Part shown: one piece after another, positions 25,212 to 34,083 of the stretch
Layout: every line of letters starts with the position of its first letter
Position numbering within the stretch: position 1 is the stretch's first letter
Assembly: GCA_947630745.1 (NCBI GenBank)
Contig: CANRIT010000010.1
Span: forward strand, 1 to 54,282
DNA from: an uncultured Clostridia bacterium
GTDB taxonomy: Bacteria > Bacillota > Clostridia > Christensenellales > UBA1242
Reading direction: 5' to 3'
DNA: 54,282 nucleotides
Program-made: the position numbers and the translations under genes
Notes under the pieces: generated by a model
Databases searched by the model: none
What the model was told of the DNA's origin: nothing
Seen by the model: only the letters and a program-made list of their open reading frames with translations

Positions 25212-28190
25212 ATGGCAATCTATAAATCTTCTTTTAACCAAAAACCTCAACCGCAGCCTAAGGAAGAAAAACCAAAACAAGTTAAGGTTAAAAAGCAAAA
25301 ACAAAAATCAGAATCAAAGCCAATCAAACTAAACATGTCAATTGTTTGGTTGGTTGTGTTTTCGCTTATGTTTGTGCTGTGCTTGTTTCCAAATGTGGTT
25401 AGGCATGTCATTTTGGGCAGCATCGGGCTTTCTGTCTACCCATTGTGTTTTATTGGGATAACCACGTGTTGTTTAAGCATTGCCAAGCGCAAATTTGTTG
25501 TTAAAAAGCGTTATTTGGCGTATCTAATTGCGGCAACATTAATTTGCTGGTTTGTATTCCACCTTATCATGACCAATGTGCTTAAAATAACCATGTCAAG
25601 TTATGGTGCACACTTGTCGGCAACATACAGCGCGCAAACCACGGCGGGCGGGTTGCTGTTTGGGCTTATTGCTTACCCAATTGTTAAACTTATAACTTAT
25701 GTGGGCGCGTACATTTTTAGTGCCATTGCGCTTGCAATTATTGTTGGACTTATTGTTGACTATGTGTATGTTGACCGCACGGTTGGGCATAAAGAAGTCA
25801 CCACAAAATTTGACTTTAACAAAATTGAAGATTTTGGCATTGAAGATAAAGTTGAAAATAGTAAGGAAGATTCGGTCGAACAAAAAGCCGAAACCAAAGC
25901 CGATGCAACCACTATGGCAAAAAAGCGTTTGGGCATTAAGGATAAAAATATTATATCCACCGATTTGCCAACTGTTGAATACAACATGCCAAAAACCGAG
26001 TCGCGCCCACAAAGCAAGCGTGATTACATCTTAACCCCGCTTGACCCAGTTATCCCGCCAGAAAACGAGGACGATTTGTTTTTGGATAACGACACGGGAT
26101 ATTACAACAGCAAAAAAATCAAGCGCGAGCATGCGGAAGAGATTAAGCCTGTTGACCAAACTAACGAAACTGAACCTGCGCCTTATGAAGATTTTCAGCC
26201 AGAACCAGAAGAAGATAAGTATAGCGACATAATTTTGGAGGACGACAGCACCAGCCTTGACGGCTTTACCGAACTGGACAGCAAGCCAACCTATTCAACC
26301 GAAAGCGCGCAGCCTTACACAAAAGAAGGAAATCTAGACGAGCCAAACGAACCAATTGAAACAAGTCAATTTAATCAAACCGATGTTGACGACAATATTT
26401 TTGAACAAGATGAGCAAGAAGATTTAAACGATGTGGAAGAAGATTTAGATTCGCCAGTCGAAGAATATAAAGACGAAGAAGTGGACAATTTGGAATCGCT
26501 TGACGAAACCGATTCGACCGAGCATTATCAAGAAGTTGAAGAAGTGGTTAACAACCAATTTGTGGACGAATATTCGGGCGGCAGAAACGAAAGTTTGGGC
26601 AACACCAACAACAACGAAGTGGTTCGCCCAAGCCTAGATTTAAGCAAATTCCACCTGCCAAACACCATAACCAAATCGGTTGAACCAGAGCAGATTAAAA
26701 TTGAAGAACCAAAAGAAAAGTTGGAGATTCCGCCTTATGTTGCCCCTCCAGTGCAGTTGCTAAAATTTATGGAAAACAAATCCACAATAAGCGAAGAGCA
26801 GTTGCAAGAAAATGTTGAAAGGTTGGAGCAAGTGCTTGCCGACTTTAAAGTGCCAGCCAAGGTTAACAATGTGCAAGTTGGTCCAGCGGTTACCAGATAC
26901 GAACTTAGCATGCCGCGCGGCATTTCGGTCAATAAAATTGTAACCATGGCGGATGATATTGCCATGACACTTGCATCAAATGGCGCAATCCGTGTGGAAG
27001 CACCAATTCCGGGCAAAAACAGTGTGGGTATTGAAGTTCCAAACAACACGGTTACCCCAGTTAGTTTGCGTGAGCTTATTGACAGCAACGAATTTAAAGT
27101 GCGCGCCAACCCAATGAGTTTTGTGTTGGGTAAAGACATTAATGGCGACATAATTTTCTGCAACCTTGACAAAATGCCACACTTGTTGGTGGCGGGCAGC
27201 ACGGGTAGCGGTAAATCGGTTTGCTTAAACACAATGCTGCTTAGCATGTGCTACAAATGTGGACCACAAGATTTGCGCCTTATTTTGGTTGACCCTAAAA
27301 TGGTGGAATTTTCAACCTACAACGGCTTGCCACATCTGCTTATTCCAGAAGTTATCACCAACAAGGATATGACCATAAATGCGCTTGATTGGGCAATTAA
27401 GGAAATGGAACGCCGTTACGCCTTGTTTGCAAAAAATAGGGTGGTTAACATAAACGAATTTAACAAAAGTGATGCAGTAAAATCTAAGCGGGAAGAAAAA
27501 ATTCCGTTTATCGTAATTGTGGTGGACGAGTTGGCAGACTTGATGCTTGAAGCCAAACGCGAAATTGAAGACCGCATTGCAAAACTTGCTGCAAAGGCGC
27601 GCGCGGCTGGTATACACCTTGTGCTTGCAACCCAGCGTCCAAGTGTGGATGTAATTACGGGTACGGTTAAAACCAACCTTCCAAGCCGTATTGCATTTGC
27701 GCTTACCAACTTTATGGATAGCCGCACCGTGCTTGACCAAGGCGGAGCGGAAAAATTGCTTGGCAAGGGCGATATGTTGTTTAAGCCACAAGACAAGCCA
27801 GAGCCAAGGCGTGTGCAAGGCGCATTTGTGTCAAGTGAAGAAATTAGCGCGGTTGTGGAATATATTAAAGCACACAACAAACCAGTTTACGATGAAGATG
27901 CTGGCCGAGCAATAAAATCTCAACATTCGGGCGGCGACAACAACGGAGACGGCGCACTTAAAGAACAAGAGATTGACCCAATTTTTAAAGATGTTTTGCG
28001 CATGTTTATAGAAACTAAGCAAGCAAGCAGTTCAGTTATTCAGCGCCGCTACTCGGTGGGATATAACCGCGCGGGCAGGATTGTTGAACAGATGGAACGC
28101 GCTGGATTTATAAGTGCACCAAACGGCAGCAAACCGCGCCAAGTGCTTATAACAATGGACGAATTTAACGCAATTTTTGGAGAGGAGTAA
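25212..28190 (+). CDS. ftsK: DNA translocase FtsK/SpoIIIE
   Basis: Membrane-anchored ATPase that pumps chromosomal DNA through the division or sporulation septum (992 aa). Order: basic cytoplasmic N-terminus; four membrane helices (about residues 50-185); a long acidic Asp/Glu-rich linker (about 195-500), longer than in B. subtilis SpoIIIE; alpha/beta motor with Walker A GSTGSGKS (about residue 663) and Walker B VVVDELADL; and a C-terminal gamma winged helix (SSSVIQRRYSVGYNRAGRI, about 938-967) that reads chromosome-polarity motifs. ATG 25212 lies behind AAAGGAAC and after the promoter. With SpoIVB nearby on the chromosome it may serve as the SpoIIIE of this spore-former. Confidence 0.96.
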   Translation: MAIYKSSFNQKPQPQPKEEKPKQVKVKKQKQKSESKPIKLNMSIVWLVVFSLMFVLCLFPNVVRHVILGSIGLSVYPLCFIGITTCCLSIAKRKFVVKKRYLAYLIAATLICWFVFHLIMTNVLKITMSSYGAHLSATYSAQTTAGGLLFGLIAYPIVKLITYVGAYIFSAIALAIIVGLIVDYVYVDRTVGHKEVTTKFDFNKIEDFGIEDKVENSKEDSVEQKAETKADATTMAKKRLGIKDKNIISTDLPTVEYNMPKTESRPQSKRDYILTPLDPVIPPENEDDLFLDNDTGYYNSKKIKREHAEEIKPVDQTNETEPAPYEDFQPEPEEDKYSDIILEDDSTSLDGFTELDSKPTYSTESAQPYTKEGNLDEPNEPIETSQFNQTDVDDNIFEQDEQEDLNDVEEDLDSPVEEYKDEEVDNLESLDETDSTEHYQEVEEVVNNQFVDEYSGGRNESLGNTNNNEVVRPSLDLSKFHLPNTITKSVEPEQIKIEEPKEKLEIPPYVAPPVQLLKFMENKSTISEEQLQENVERLEQVLADFKVPAKVNNVQVGPAVTRYELSMPRGISVNKIVTMADDIAMTLASNGAIRVEAPIPGKNSVGIEVPNNTVTPVSLRELIDSNEFKVRANPMSFVLGKDINGDIIFCNLDKMPHLLVAGSTGSGKSVCLNTMLLSMCYKCGPQDLRLILVDPKMVEFSTYNGLPHLLIPEVITNKDMTINALDWAIKEMERRYALFAKNRVVNINEFNKSDAVKSKREEKIPFIVIVVDELADLMLEAKREIEDRIAKLAAKARAAGIHLVLATQRPSVDVITGTVKTNLPSRIAFALTNFMDSRTVLDQGGAEKLLGKGDMLFKPQDKPEPRRVQGAFVSSEEISAVVEYIKAHNKPVYDEDAGRAIKSQHSGGDNNGDGALKEQEIDPIFKDVLRMFIETKQASSSVIQRRYSVGYNRAGRIVEQMERAGFISAPNGSKPRQVLITMDEFNAIFGEE

Positions 28191-28195
28191 AATAA

Positions 28196-28222
28196 AAAAA
28201 TCGAGCAACGCCGCTCGGTTTT
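28196..28222. terminator. Terminator between ftsK and the convergent small gene
   Basis: CGAGC (28202-28206), loop AACGCC, GCTCG (28213-28217), A-run before and T-run after, so it can act in both directions. Confidence 0.85.
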
Positions 28223-28223
28223 T

Positions 28224-28502
28224 TTATAAACCAAATATGTCTAAAGAATCTTCATCTAATTCATTTATGTTATAAAGTTTATCATCCACATAAATTTTGC
28301 TGGTTTCAACAACAATTTTATGCACATCAATATAAATTTCGTTGCCCACAACATGTGGAAAACGCCTACCAAACTTGCGATTTTTTATGTGAACGGGTAC
28401 AAGTTTGCCGTCAATGGTCATCTTACTGTCAACCAACAAAATGTTGTGGCCGTTAATTTTAAAATTGGATTCATTGTTTAAATTTCTACTAACTTCAAAC
28501 AT
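28224..28502 (-). CDS. Small hypothetical protein, 92 aa
   Basis: I do not recognise it. It is a compact beta-rich sequence (alternating hydrophobic strands such as HNILLVDSKMTIDGKLVPV and EIYIDVHKIVVETSKIYVDD) with an acidic C-terminus (DEDSLDIFGL). No signal peptide or membrane segment is seen. AAGGAG lies 7 bases before the ATG, so expression is credible. It is 54 bases downstream of the phosphoesterase gene on the same strand, and the two may be co-transcribed. Confidence 0.7.
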   Translation of the reverse strand: MFEVSRNLNNESNFKINGHNILLVDSKMTIDGKLVPVHIKNRKFGRRFPHVVGNEIYIDVHKIVVETSKIYVDDKLYNINELDEDSLDIFGL

Positions 28503-28556
28503 ATTTTTCTCCTTGTAAAACTATTGTAACATAAATTAATAGATAAGTCAAAACCT

Positions 28557-29150
28557 CTATTTAAATTTTATTTGCAGTTCAATATCGTTTTGCCAATAGG
28601 GGAAGGCCTTTTCAAAAAACAGCATTATGTCATCTTCCGAATACAATCTAAAAAAGTTAAGGTCGCAAGAAACATTTAACCCAAACGGATAGTAAAGCCC
28701 GCCGTCACGATGCACATGTCCAAACAAATTCATCATATTTTTTTTGCATTGGCTTGGCTTGTGGGCCAAATAAAGTTTTTGTTTGCCAATGGTTACATAA
28801 GCATTTTTAACCACATCTTTATATCCCAAACTTAAACAATATTCTTTAAACTTTTTAAAATTGTTGTTGAAATAATATTTTACAATTCTATCCTCATTGT
28901 TGCCCATAACAAGCACAACTTGCGCTTTAATTTTTTTAACATAGTGGATTGCTTTTTTCCACGATTCCGACCCAAGACCATCGCAATCCAACATATCGCC
29001 AACAACATAAATTGTGTCGCCCTTTTTTGCTTGTTTGTTAAATTGTTTTAACATAAACTTGTCAAAAACCTGCACCGACTTAAATGGTCTGCGCTCAATT
29101 TCAAAAGTCTTTTCGTCAGCAAAATGTATGTCACTTATAAAATAATTCAT
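28557..29150 (-). CDS. Calcineurin-like metallophosphoesterase
   Basis: Two-metal phosphoesterase, 197 aa. All core motifs are present: SDIHFAD (residues 6-12), GDMLD (about 51-55), GNNED (about 82-86, the usual GNHD with Asn), a lone His in YLAHKPS, and GHVHRDG near residue 143. It resembles small cytosolic YfcE/phage-type phosphoesterases. The substrate is unknown: phosphodiester, nucleotide or protein phosphate. The promoter's -10 ends 7 bases before the ATG and there is no ribosome site, so the mRNA should be leaderless. It is followed by the 92-aa hypothetical and divergent from the LtaS-like gene. Confidence 0.88.
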   Translation of the reverse strand: MNYFISDIHFADEKTFEIERRPFKSVQVFDKFMLKQFNKQAKKGDTIYVVGDMLDCDGLGSESWKKAIHYVKKIKAQVVLVMGNNEDRIVKYYFNNNFKKFKEYCLSLGYKDVVKNAYVTIGKQKLYLAHKPSQCKKNMMNLFGHVHRDGGLYYPFGLNVSCDLNFFRLYSEDDIMLFFEKAFPYWQNDIELQIKFK

Positions 29151-29157
29151 TTAAATT

Positions 29158-29185
29158 ATTATATCATTTTGTTTGTTTATTTCAA
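29158..29185 (-). promoter_or_regulatory. Leaderless promoter of the phosphoesterase gene
   Basis: On the minus strand TTGAAA (29180-29185), 16-base spacer, extended TGATATAAT (TATAAT 29158-29163). The start codon's first base is 29150, the expected +1. Confidence 0.7.
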
Positions 29186-29247
29186 AATATTTTTAATTAA
29201 ACGCGCAAAATTAAAAAATTTTTAAAATTGTCGCATGCCAAATTTGC

Positions 29248-29276
29248 TTGCCAAAAAAGTTGATTTGTTGTAATAT
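29248..29276 (+). promoter_or_regulatory. Promoter of the LtaS-like gene
   Basis: TTGCCA (29248-29253), 17-base spacer, TAATAT (29271-29276). Confidence 0.6.
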
Positions 29277-29309
29277 ATTGTTGTTAGTTAGTTGAATTTA
29301 GGGACAATT

Positions 29310-31277
29310 ATGGCAAAGTTTAAAAGTTTTTTAAAAAGCAACATTTCTGTGTTAATTTATATTGTGCTTGCAATTTTTATTGAACTTGTCAGCATAACAT
29401 TTATCGACTGCAAGCCATTTTTAACCGCGCCACTTTACGCAATTTGTTTGCTTGGCATTTTTGTGTTCATGTTGTTTTTAATCCCAAATGTAAAGGTTAA
29501 GGCAACAATTGGCGTCATTCTTTTGCTGTTACAAACCGCGCTAAATGTCGGCTTTATATATCTATATGATAGCAACGGAACATATTTTGAATGGGCGATG
29601 GTAAATCAGCGCACGGACGCGGCTGGCACAATTGAAGAGATATTTTTGCGCTGGTGGCTGCTGGGCATATGCTTGGCACTGATAGTTGCATATATTGTGG
29701 CTGTGGTGATAATAAACAAAAAAGTATACAAAAATTTTGTGCGTTTTAGGCAAAACAAACTATCCGCAATTTTAACATCAATTATGCTTTGCATTTGCAC
29801 AGTGTTTGTTGTGCTAAGTCCAACAATAACCGCAATAAGCAATCGCAATTTAAGTTATGTTCAACGCTATCTATATGGCGATGCGGACAACAAATATCAG
29901 CGCCTGGGCATAAGTTCAAACGCGGTGTACGAGGCAATAAACGGCAACTTAACCAACGCGCTTGTAAAACACAATGCGGATGGGGTGGATGAATTTATTG
30001 ATGCGGGCGGCACGCTTGAACACACCCCGTATTATGGCATAAGCAAAAACAACAATTTGGTGTACATTTTGGTGGAGAGTTTGGAGTGGTATCCTTTCCT
30101 TTCAACTTGCAGTAAAGAGCAAGCCGAGGTGTTGTATCCACACTTGCTTAAATTTATGGACGACAGCATTTATGCGGACAATTTTTATTCGCGTGAAAAA
30201 ACGGACACGGCTGAGATGCTTGCCATTGTTGGCAGCAATCCAACTGGCAAATTTATAAGCTACGATTTTCCAACCAACGCCTATCCTTGGGCATTGCCAA
30301 ATCTGTTCCGCGATGGGGTGAAAGCAAATGGCGGCGAGGTTAAACAAGTGCTGTCTTTCCACCAAAGCGATGGCAATTTCTACAACCGCAACACCATGCA
30401 CGAAAGTTTTGGTTTTGACATGCTTTATGACATTACAGAAATGACCGACTATGGGCTAATAAAAACATGGGGCGGCAAAAACAAAGAGCGCACACTTGAC
30501 AGCAGGGCGGTGGAGGCAATGCAAGAGGTTATGTTCCCAACCACACAAGCGGGCGAGCAGTATTTCAGTTTTTGGATAACCTTTTCCATGCACGGAGTTT
30601 ATCGCGAGCGCAACACATTAAAGCAAGCGGGATATTACGATTTGATGGACAGCGTAAACGCCTATCCAGTTGGGGATAAAAAACAAAACTATTTGCGCAC
30701 ATACGCAGCAACCGTTATGGATTTTGACCGCGCGGTAGGCATTATGATGGAGCGGCTTAAACAAAACGGGCAACTAGATAACACCACAATTGTTATGTTT
30801 GCCGACCACAACACTTACTATCACAATTTGGCGATGTATGCAAAGGATATATCCAACCGATATAACCCCGAACTTTACCGCGTGCCGTTTATTATTTATG
30901 ACACCAAACTTAAAGAAAAATACGAGGCGGACACAGGCAGCAATGTCATTTCCAAATTTACCACCACAGCCGATATGTTGCCAACCATAATTGATTTGTT
31001 TGGCATTGACGGATATAAAAATTTGTATTTTGGCTCGTCCATGTTTAGCGATAGCGAAAGCATAATTTATTCGCGTGCGTACGGTGTGTTTTTAACCGAC
31101 AAATTGATGTGCTATTCTGCAAAAGACTTAATTTACACCGTGCAAGATTTTAGCGATGAAGATTATAACAGCTTTATTTCCCGTGCCGAACTGCTGCTTA
31201 ACAAATTGGAAAATTTGGACAAAATCTATTACAACAACTATTACAAAACTCATGAGTACAAAAAACTAACCGCTTGA
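29310..31277 (+). CDS. LTA synthase-like sulfatase-fold membrane protein
   Basis: Polyglycerolphosphate (lipoteichoic acid) synthase family or related phosphoglycerol transferase, 655 aa. Five N-terminal membrane helices (about residues 10-175) are followed by an extracellular sulfatase-fold domain. Metal-site candidates are the Glu in YILVESLEW (about residue 260), the nucleophile Thr in SREKTDTAEMLAI (about residue 297), and the late Asp-His in FADHNTYYHN. ATG 29310 has a weak AGGGA site; an upstream TTG in frame (29292) is less likely. It would add glycerol-phosphate units to lipid-linked polymers at the outer membrane face. It is monocistronic and ends at a bidirectional terminator. Confidence 0.88.
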   Translation: MAKFKSFLKSNISVLIYIVLAIFIELVSITFIDCKPFLTAPLYAICLLGIFVFMLFLIPNVKVKATIGVILLLLQTALNVGFIYLYDSNGTYFEWAMVNQRTDAAGTIEEIFLRWWLLGICLALIVAYIVAVVIINKKVYKNFVRFRQNKLSAILTSIMLCICTVFVVLSPTITAISNRNLSYVQRYLYGDADNKYQRLGISSNAVYEAINGNLTNALVKHNADGVDEFIDAGGTLEHTPYYGISKNNNLVYILVESLEWYPFLSTCSKEQAEVLYPHLLKFMDDSIYADNFYSREKTDTAEMLAIVGSNPTGKFISYDFPTNAYPWALPNLFRDGVKANGGEVKQVLSFHQSDGNFYNRNTMHESFGFDMLYDITEMTDYGLIKTWGGKNKERTLDSRAVEAMQEVMFPTTQAGEQYFSFWITFSMHGVYRERNTLKQAGYYDLMDSVNAYPVGDKKQNYLRTYAATVMDFDRAVGIMMERLKQNGQLDNTTIVMFADHNTYYHNLAMYAKDISNRYNPELYRVPFIIYDTKLKEKYEADTGSNVISKFTTTADMLPTIIDLFGIDGYKNLYFGSSMFSDSESIIYSRAYGVFLTDKLMCYSAKDLIYTVQDFSDEDYNSFISRAELLLNKLENLDKIYYNNYYKTHEYKKLTA

Positions 31278-31300
31278 TGATTTAAAATTTAAAAACGCGC

Positions 31301-31336
31301 AAAAAAAAGGTGTAAAATTTATTACACCTTATTTTT
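31301..31336. terminator. Bidirectional terminator
   Basis: AAGGTGTAA (31307-31315), loop AATTTA, TTACACCTT (31322-31330), with A-run on the left and T-rich right flank. It serves both the LtaS-like gene and the convergent alkyltransferase gene. Confidence 0.88.
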
Positions 31337-31350
31337 TAAATTCGCGACCA

Positions 31351-31659
31351 TTAACTTAAATGGAAAAGATATTTTGTTAAGTCCACTTTGTTGTTTGTTA
31401 TTTCAACCCCTTCCAATTGCAAAAGCTGTTTTTGACTAGAGATGCCGCCAAAGCCAAAGTTTTTGGCAAGTTCGCCCTTAGAGTTAACCACTCTGTGGCA
31501 AGGAACAACAATTGGAGTAGGGTTTTTGTGCAAGGCATTTCCAACTGCCCGCGCGGCGTTTTTGTTGCCTAAAAATTTTGCAATTTCGCCATAACTGGTC
31601 ACCTTTCCAGTTGGAATATTTTTTATTGCGTTATACACCCTTTCGCTAAATTTCACCAC
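31351..31659 (-). CDS. ogt: Methylated-DNA--protein cysteine methyltransferase, single-domain
   Basis: Suicidal DNA repair protein that takes alkyl groups from O6-alkylguanine. Only the DNA-binding/active-site domain is present (102 aa against about 160-180 for full Ogt). The active site VPCHRVV (about residues 52-58) keeps the acceptor Cys, unlike alkyltransferase-like ATL proteins, which replace it. The preceding TGKVTSYGEIAKFLG and ARAVGNALHKNP form the helix-turn-helix with the Arg finger region. GTG start, 11 bases after the nucleoside hydrolase stop, with only a weak ribosome site, suggesting translational coupling. A terminator follows. Confidence 0.9.
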   Translation of the reverse strand: MVKFSERVYNAIKNIPTGKVTSYGEIAKFLGNKNAARAVGNALHKNPTPIVVPCHRVVNSKGELAKNFGFGGISSQKQLLQLEGVEITNNKVDLTKYLFHLS

Positions 31660-31670
31660 AACTTCTATCT

Positions 31671-32747
31671 CTATCGTTTTTTGCTTTTGGGTTGGGATTT
31701 CAATTTTGTTGGTTTGGAGTTTTGTTGTTTAGGTTTTATTGTTTTTGCAGATTTTACTTCGTTGCTATTTTCAGTTTGTGGGGCTATGGGCTGTTTAGAA
31801 TAGTTTGCATCGTAAAACTTAAATCTGGCAAGTTTTTCAACCGCGTCAAAATAAAATTTATGCAATTTTTTGCGATTTACTTTGTACACATATTCCACAT
31901 TTCCGCGCTTGTTAAAGTTGAATATGGTTTTGCCCGGCATGTCGGTTGTGTTTACATCAACAAACGCGCGTTTGGTTTTAAAGAATTTTGGACAACGCCC
32001 AGCTAGCACGGCGCAAGTATCATTTGTGGCAATGCGCCTATCTTGATAGGCCGGTTCCCAATACCCGCTATACATTTCAAAAATCCATCTGCCCGCATCG
32101 TTTATGTCGCGGATTTTAAGCACTTCTTTTTCATTAAAATTGCTAAGTTCTCTACCCATCCTAGAAGGCACAATTGTAACAGGAATACCGCTTGTAAACA
32201 CAATTTTCATCGCCTCTGGGTCGCTTGAAGCATTAAATGAAATGTAATTTTTCCAACTGCCTTCCATTTTGTTGCCAAAAGCGGAGCAGCCTTCGCAATA
32301 TACATGGCTTATCATATGCACAACATCTGGGTGGGCTTTAATAAGGTTGGCAAGGTTGGTGTGCGGCCCAAGCAAAACAATGTTGATTTCGTTTTTATAC
32401 TGCAAAATGGTGTTATACATTGCCTCAACCGCATCTTCCTTAATAGGTTTTGCCCCAACGGTTTTTGGCGGGATGTAGTTGCCCATGCCCTCATTTTGGT
32501 GAATGAATTTTGCATCTTTTGGCTGGCGAACAAGTGGGCTAGCTGCTCCCTTTGCAAGCGGGATGTCTGTGCGGCAAAATTTTTCCAACACATGCAAAGC
32601 GTTGCGCGTCACCGTGTCAACATCAAGGTTGCCGCTAACCGTGGTAACCAAAACAATCTCCATTTCTTCATCATACAAAGAAAGCGACAGCGCGGCACTG
32701 TCATCCACTCCTGGGTCGGTGTCTATAATAAATTTTTTCTTAATCAC
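31671..32747 (-). CDS. Nucleoside hydrolase (IunH family)
   Basis: Hydrolyses the N-glycosidic bond of ribonucleosides to give ribose and free base for purine/pyrimidine salvage. The N-terminal calcium-binding DTDPGVDD motif (residues 9-16) is diagnostic. The Asn-rich middle (NASSDPEA) and the late ATNDTCAV supply further metal and substrate residues. The catalytic core ends near residue 310. A Lys/Pro/Gln-rich tail of about 45 residues follows, which is not part of the family fold. GTG start with CAGGAG upstream. It is the first gene of a two-gene unit with the alkyltransferase gene. Base preference cannot be predicted. Confidence 0.92.
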   Translation of the reverse strand: MIKKKFIIDTDPGVDDSAALSLSLYDEEMEIVLVTTVSGNLDVDTVTRNALHVLEKFCRTDIPLAKGAASPLVRQPKDAKFIHQNEGMGNYIPPKTVGAKPIKEDAVEAMYNTILQYKNEINIVLLGPHTNLANLIKAHPDVVHMISHVYCEGCSAFGNKMEGSWKNYISFNASSDPEAMKIVFTSGIPVTIVPSRMGRELSNFNEKEVLKIRDINDAGRWIFEMYSGYWEPAYQDRRIATNDTCAVLAGRCPKFFKTKRAFVDVNTTDMPGKTIFNFNKRGNVEYVYKVNRKKLHKFYFDAVEKLARFKFYDANYSKQPIAPQTENSNEVKSAKTIKPKQQNSKPTKLKSQPKSKKR

Positions 32748-32819
32748 AATTTCTCCTGTTGAATAGTTTAGTTTATATCATTATATAATATTTTTTGCAT
32801 TTAAACAACCAAAAAACCT

Positions 32820-33623
32820 TTAATTTTCCGATTTTGTCCGCTTTGGAAAGTAAAAATTATCAATTTTATTAATAATCTTAATCCGCGCAACGGCAAAATC
32901 TTTAATCTCTTTTTGTTGCTTTGCACTAAGCTGATTGTGTTGCATAAAGTCAACAATAATCTTTTCCGCGGTCAACTCTGGGTTTGGGTAAACAATTATG
33001 TACGAGTTTATTAGGTTGGCTTTTGTTTCTTTATCCAAAAAGGCGAGGGAATTAAAGAGTTTGTGTATTATTGGCATAACCTCCGCGTTTGCATCGATGT
33101 GCGACAAGCTTACTTGCGGGTTAAGCGCGTCTTGCATACGCATAAATTTGTATACAAACTGCGTGCTTTTAAGTTGGATGTAATGCTGAACATGCATAAG
33201 GACATTTATTAAAAGGATGTACTTTAAATCGTCCGCGCTGCCAAGCGAAAGCAAGCATTCAATTGGCCTATTGTTTATTGTGTAAATAAGCGCATCCGTC
33301 ACCACATTATGCCTTAAATTGTTTTTAAAATAACTTTTTGCGGCAATTTTAAGTTTGCTTACAAAGTTTGTTGCGTAACTATTTAAATTAAGCTCAACCA
33401 CCGCGCGTATATATGTTAAATTTAAAAACATATTGCCCGCATTGTCGCTTGACGCTTTTATGCTTAAATCTTCAAAATCTTTCCACGCCACAGTTATTGG
33501 CTTTAATTTGTTGGCAGTGCAAAGCGCGTCAACCAGCCGTTGGGTGCGGATAATTATGTCGGCGTAATCGGTTGCCGAAAAGTTTTTTGTAAAATTGTTT
33601 AAAATTGCATTATCAATTACCAT
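32820..33623 (-). CDS. Hypothetical protein, 267 aa
   Basis: Not recognised. It is an all-helical-looking soluble protein with hydrophobic heptad-like spacing, no signal peptide and no obvious catalytic motif. The middle includes an HVQHYIQL segment and the C-terminus is basic (FYFPKRTKSEN). The chosen ATG (33623) coincides with the +1 predicted from a strong promoter; an in-frame ATG at 33659 lies inside that promoter. It has no ribosome site, so it is probably translated from a leaderless mRNA. It is divergent from the XRE regulator at 33735, whose promoter is also leaderless, and 72 bases upstream of the nucleoside hydrolase gene. Confidence 0.7.
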   Translation of the reverse strand: MVIDNAILNNFTKNFSATDYADIIIRTQRLVDALCTANKLKPITVAWKDFEDLSIKASSDNAGNMFLNLTYIRAVVELNLNSYATNFVSKLKIAAKSYFKNNLRHNVVTDALIYTINNRPIECLLSLGSADDLKYILLINVLMHVQHYIQLKSTQFVYKFMRMQDALNPQVSLSHIDANAEVMPIIHKLFNSLAFLDKETKANLINSYIIVYPNPELTAEKIIVDFMQHNQLSAKQQKEIKDFAVARIKIINKIDNFYFPKRTKSEN

Positions 33624-33630
33624 AATCAAC

Positions 33631-33659
33631 ATTTTAACAAAAAACCACAAATATTGCAA
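33631..33659 (-). promoter_or_regulatory. Leaderless promoter of the 267-aa hypothetical
   Basis: On the minus strand TTGCAA (33654-33659), 17-base spacer, TAAAAT (33631-33636). The ATG begins 7 bases after the -10. Confidence 0.65.
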
Positions 33660-33699
33660 ACATTTTCTGTTTGTTTTAAATGTAATATTGTGGAAATAC

Positions 33700-33728
33700 T
33701 TGCATTTTTCCCAATATTGTGGGATAAT
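33700..33728 (+). promoter_or_regulatory. Leaderless promoter of the XRE regulator
   Basis: TTGCAT (33700-33705), 17-base spacer, GATAAT (33723-33728). The ATG at 33735 is 6 bases after the -10 and no ribosome site is present. Confidence 0.6.
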
Positions 33729-33734
33729 TTTGGT

Positions 33735-33944
33735 ATGAAGGAAAACAAATTTAAGGATATTTTAAAATCTTTGCGGCAAGAAAGAAAACTTGGTCAAATT
33801 GAACTTGCACAAAAAATAGGTTATGGCAAAAGTGTTGTAAGCGCATGGGAGCGAGGCGAAGCTGCCCCAACCATGTTTGCCCTTATTGCTTTGGCGGACT
33901 TTTTTGGCGTTACAATTGATTTTCTGGTTGGGCGGGAAATTTAG
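33735..33944 (+). CDS. XRE-family transcriptional regulator
   Basis: A 69-aa protein that is almost only a Cro/CI-type helix-turn-helix: LRQERKLGQIELAQKIGYGKSVVSAWERG forms helices 1-3, with the recognition helix around GKSVVSAWE, and the ALADFFGVTIDFLVGRE ending is the standard tail. There is no ligand or dimerisation domain. The start at 33735 gives a normal XRE N-terminus, while the frame extends upstream through its promoter. It is divergent from a hypothetical, so it may regulate that gene, itself or pgsA downstream (inference). Similar tiny regulators occur at 37504 and 37937. Confidence 0.88.
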   Translation: MKENKFKDILKSLRQERKLGQIELAQKIGYGKSVVSAWERGEAAPTMFALIALADFFGVTIDFLVGREI

Positions 33945-33980
33945 AAATTTTACAAAATTGGCAAAAGCGGGTAAAAGCAT

Positions 33981-34009
33981 TTGCCATTTTTTTATTGGTT
34001 TGATATAAT
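33981..34009 (+). promoter_or_regulatory. Promoter of pgsA
   Basis: TTGCCA (33981-33986), 17-base spacer, extended TGATATAAT (TATAAT 34004-34009). Confidence 0.75.
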
Positions 34010-34083
34010 TTTGTTGTAAAAAGCGGGCATTTATTTTGCAAATTTATGCCACTGTGCTTTTAAGCATGTAAAAGGAGATTATT

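Noticed and set aside
27312..27818. Long minus-strand frames inside ftsK
   Set aside because: Shadow frames opposite a strongly conserved motor domain, without ribosome sites or family features.
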